A stretch of DNA of 64,000 nucleotides from Mansonella perstans. Its lineage: Eukaryota > Nematoda > Chromadorea > Rhabditida > Onchocercidae. Every line of letters begins with the position of its first letter. Position 1 is the first letter of the stretch. The position numbers and the translations under genes are program-made. Where the stretch lies: NCBI GenBank assembly GCA_037074765.1, contig JBAMDO010000204.1, forward strand, positions 36,806 to 100,805, given 5' to 3'. Of the stretch, positions 63,801-64,000 are shown one piece after another. Under the pieces are notes generated by a model that saw only the letters and a list, made by a program, of their open reading frames with translations, did no database searches and was not told where the DNA came from.

Positions 63801-64000
63801 CATCCTTTTCAAAACAATTCTTTAATCAAGTCAGGCAGTTTTAACCTGTACCTTTAAAAGACCCAATATCGAGATGGATAACCTTAGGAAAGCAAATGTC
63901 AAATAACGCATTAACTTTGGCTGATGGCAAAGGTACCGAACAATCAATACACAGTTTTCGAAGATGCTGTGAATTCTAAAAAATATTTAAAAGAGATGGA
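60828..64000. repeat. Tandem duplication, unit copy 2 (runs off the window)
   Basis: Head-to-tail second copy of the unit beginning at 55825. Compared with copy 1 it lacks about 29 bp near 61158 and about 70 bp near 62036 (intronic). It has a rearranged, longer segment at 62747-62830, and one codon is missing in the last exon. Confidence 0.95.
61373..64000 (-). CDS. F-box/leucine-rich-repeat protein, copy 2 (5' part outside the window)
   Basis: Minus-strand exons corresponding to 5-12 of copy 1 are present: 63975-63852, 63734-63655, 63435-63215, 63025-62842, 62510-62317, 62200-62114, 62014-61891, 61609-61373. The F-box exon and the start lie beyond 64000. All phases are kept. Protein differences from copy 1 concentrate in the distal LRR exons: GQDCYVSFEG against GEDCEISYYG, FCGGNTDLFEV against LCGGNIRLFEL, QECYEDEDDV against RDRYESEAEV. 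In exon 8 the alternative donor usable in copy 1 (GTACAA) is GGACAA here, but the GTTTCG donor that ends the exon at 62842 is kept in both. The copy is therefore probably intact. A truncated product ending at the TGA at 62827-62829 is the alternative. Confidence 0.72.

Overview
This is AT-rich, intron-rich animal DNA that reads as a nematode genome, most likely a parasitic clade III (filarial-type) worm. The nematode assignment rests on a secreted protein with a ground-like domain, a nematode-restricted hedgehog-related family, and on TTTTCAG-type splice acceptors. The narrower placement is inference. No bacterial operon, rRNA, tRNA or CRISPR array was seen. Gene models were assembled by eye from reading frames, splice sites and phase, so exon edges are predictions.

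Layout: 1-12.1 kb is mostly non-coding, with coding-like vestiges (1-2.3 kb), a 197-bp candidate MITE (6361-6557), and two oppositely oriented pieces of a decayed LINE (7561-7831 minus, about 7860-9845 plus). 12108-17365 (+) is an eight-exon rhodopsin-like GPCR. 19316-21298 (+) is a four-exon ground-like (grl) gene. 22575-28304 (-) is a 16-exon NOC3L-type ribosome-biogenesis factor. It is divergent from 29455-34038 (+), a DDX28-like mitochondrial DEAD-box helicase, across a 1.15-kb gap that holds a hairpin. 34.0-39.9 kb is gene-poor and holds a 25-bp minisatellite. 39883-53184 (+) is a 24-exon FERM-PTP gene of the Pez/PTPN14/PTPN21 type. Its phosphatase domain keeps the active-site Cys but has lost the catalytic Arg and the WPD Asp, so it is a predicted pseudophosphatase.

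54.3-55.2 kb carries a decayed BEL/Pao-like gag on the minus strand. From 55825 to the end there is a head-to-tail duplication of an approximately 5.0-kb unit carrying an F-box/leucine-rich-repeat gene on the minus strand. Copy 1 is complete (56402-59953). Copy 2 runs off the window (61373 to beyond 64000). Introns and flanks of the copies are nearly identical, while the distal LRR exons differ at many amino acids.

The genes do not form one pathway. NOC3L and the DDX28-like helicase are both ribosome-assembly factors (nuclear and mitochondrial) and may share a promoter region. The most notable observations are the pseudophosphatase with an apparent one-base frame break in its FERM domain, and the young F-box/LRR duplication with exon-biased divergence. 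I saw no convincing wholly new system.
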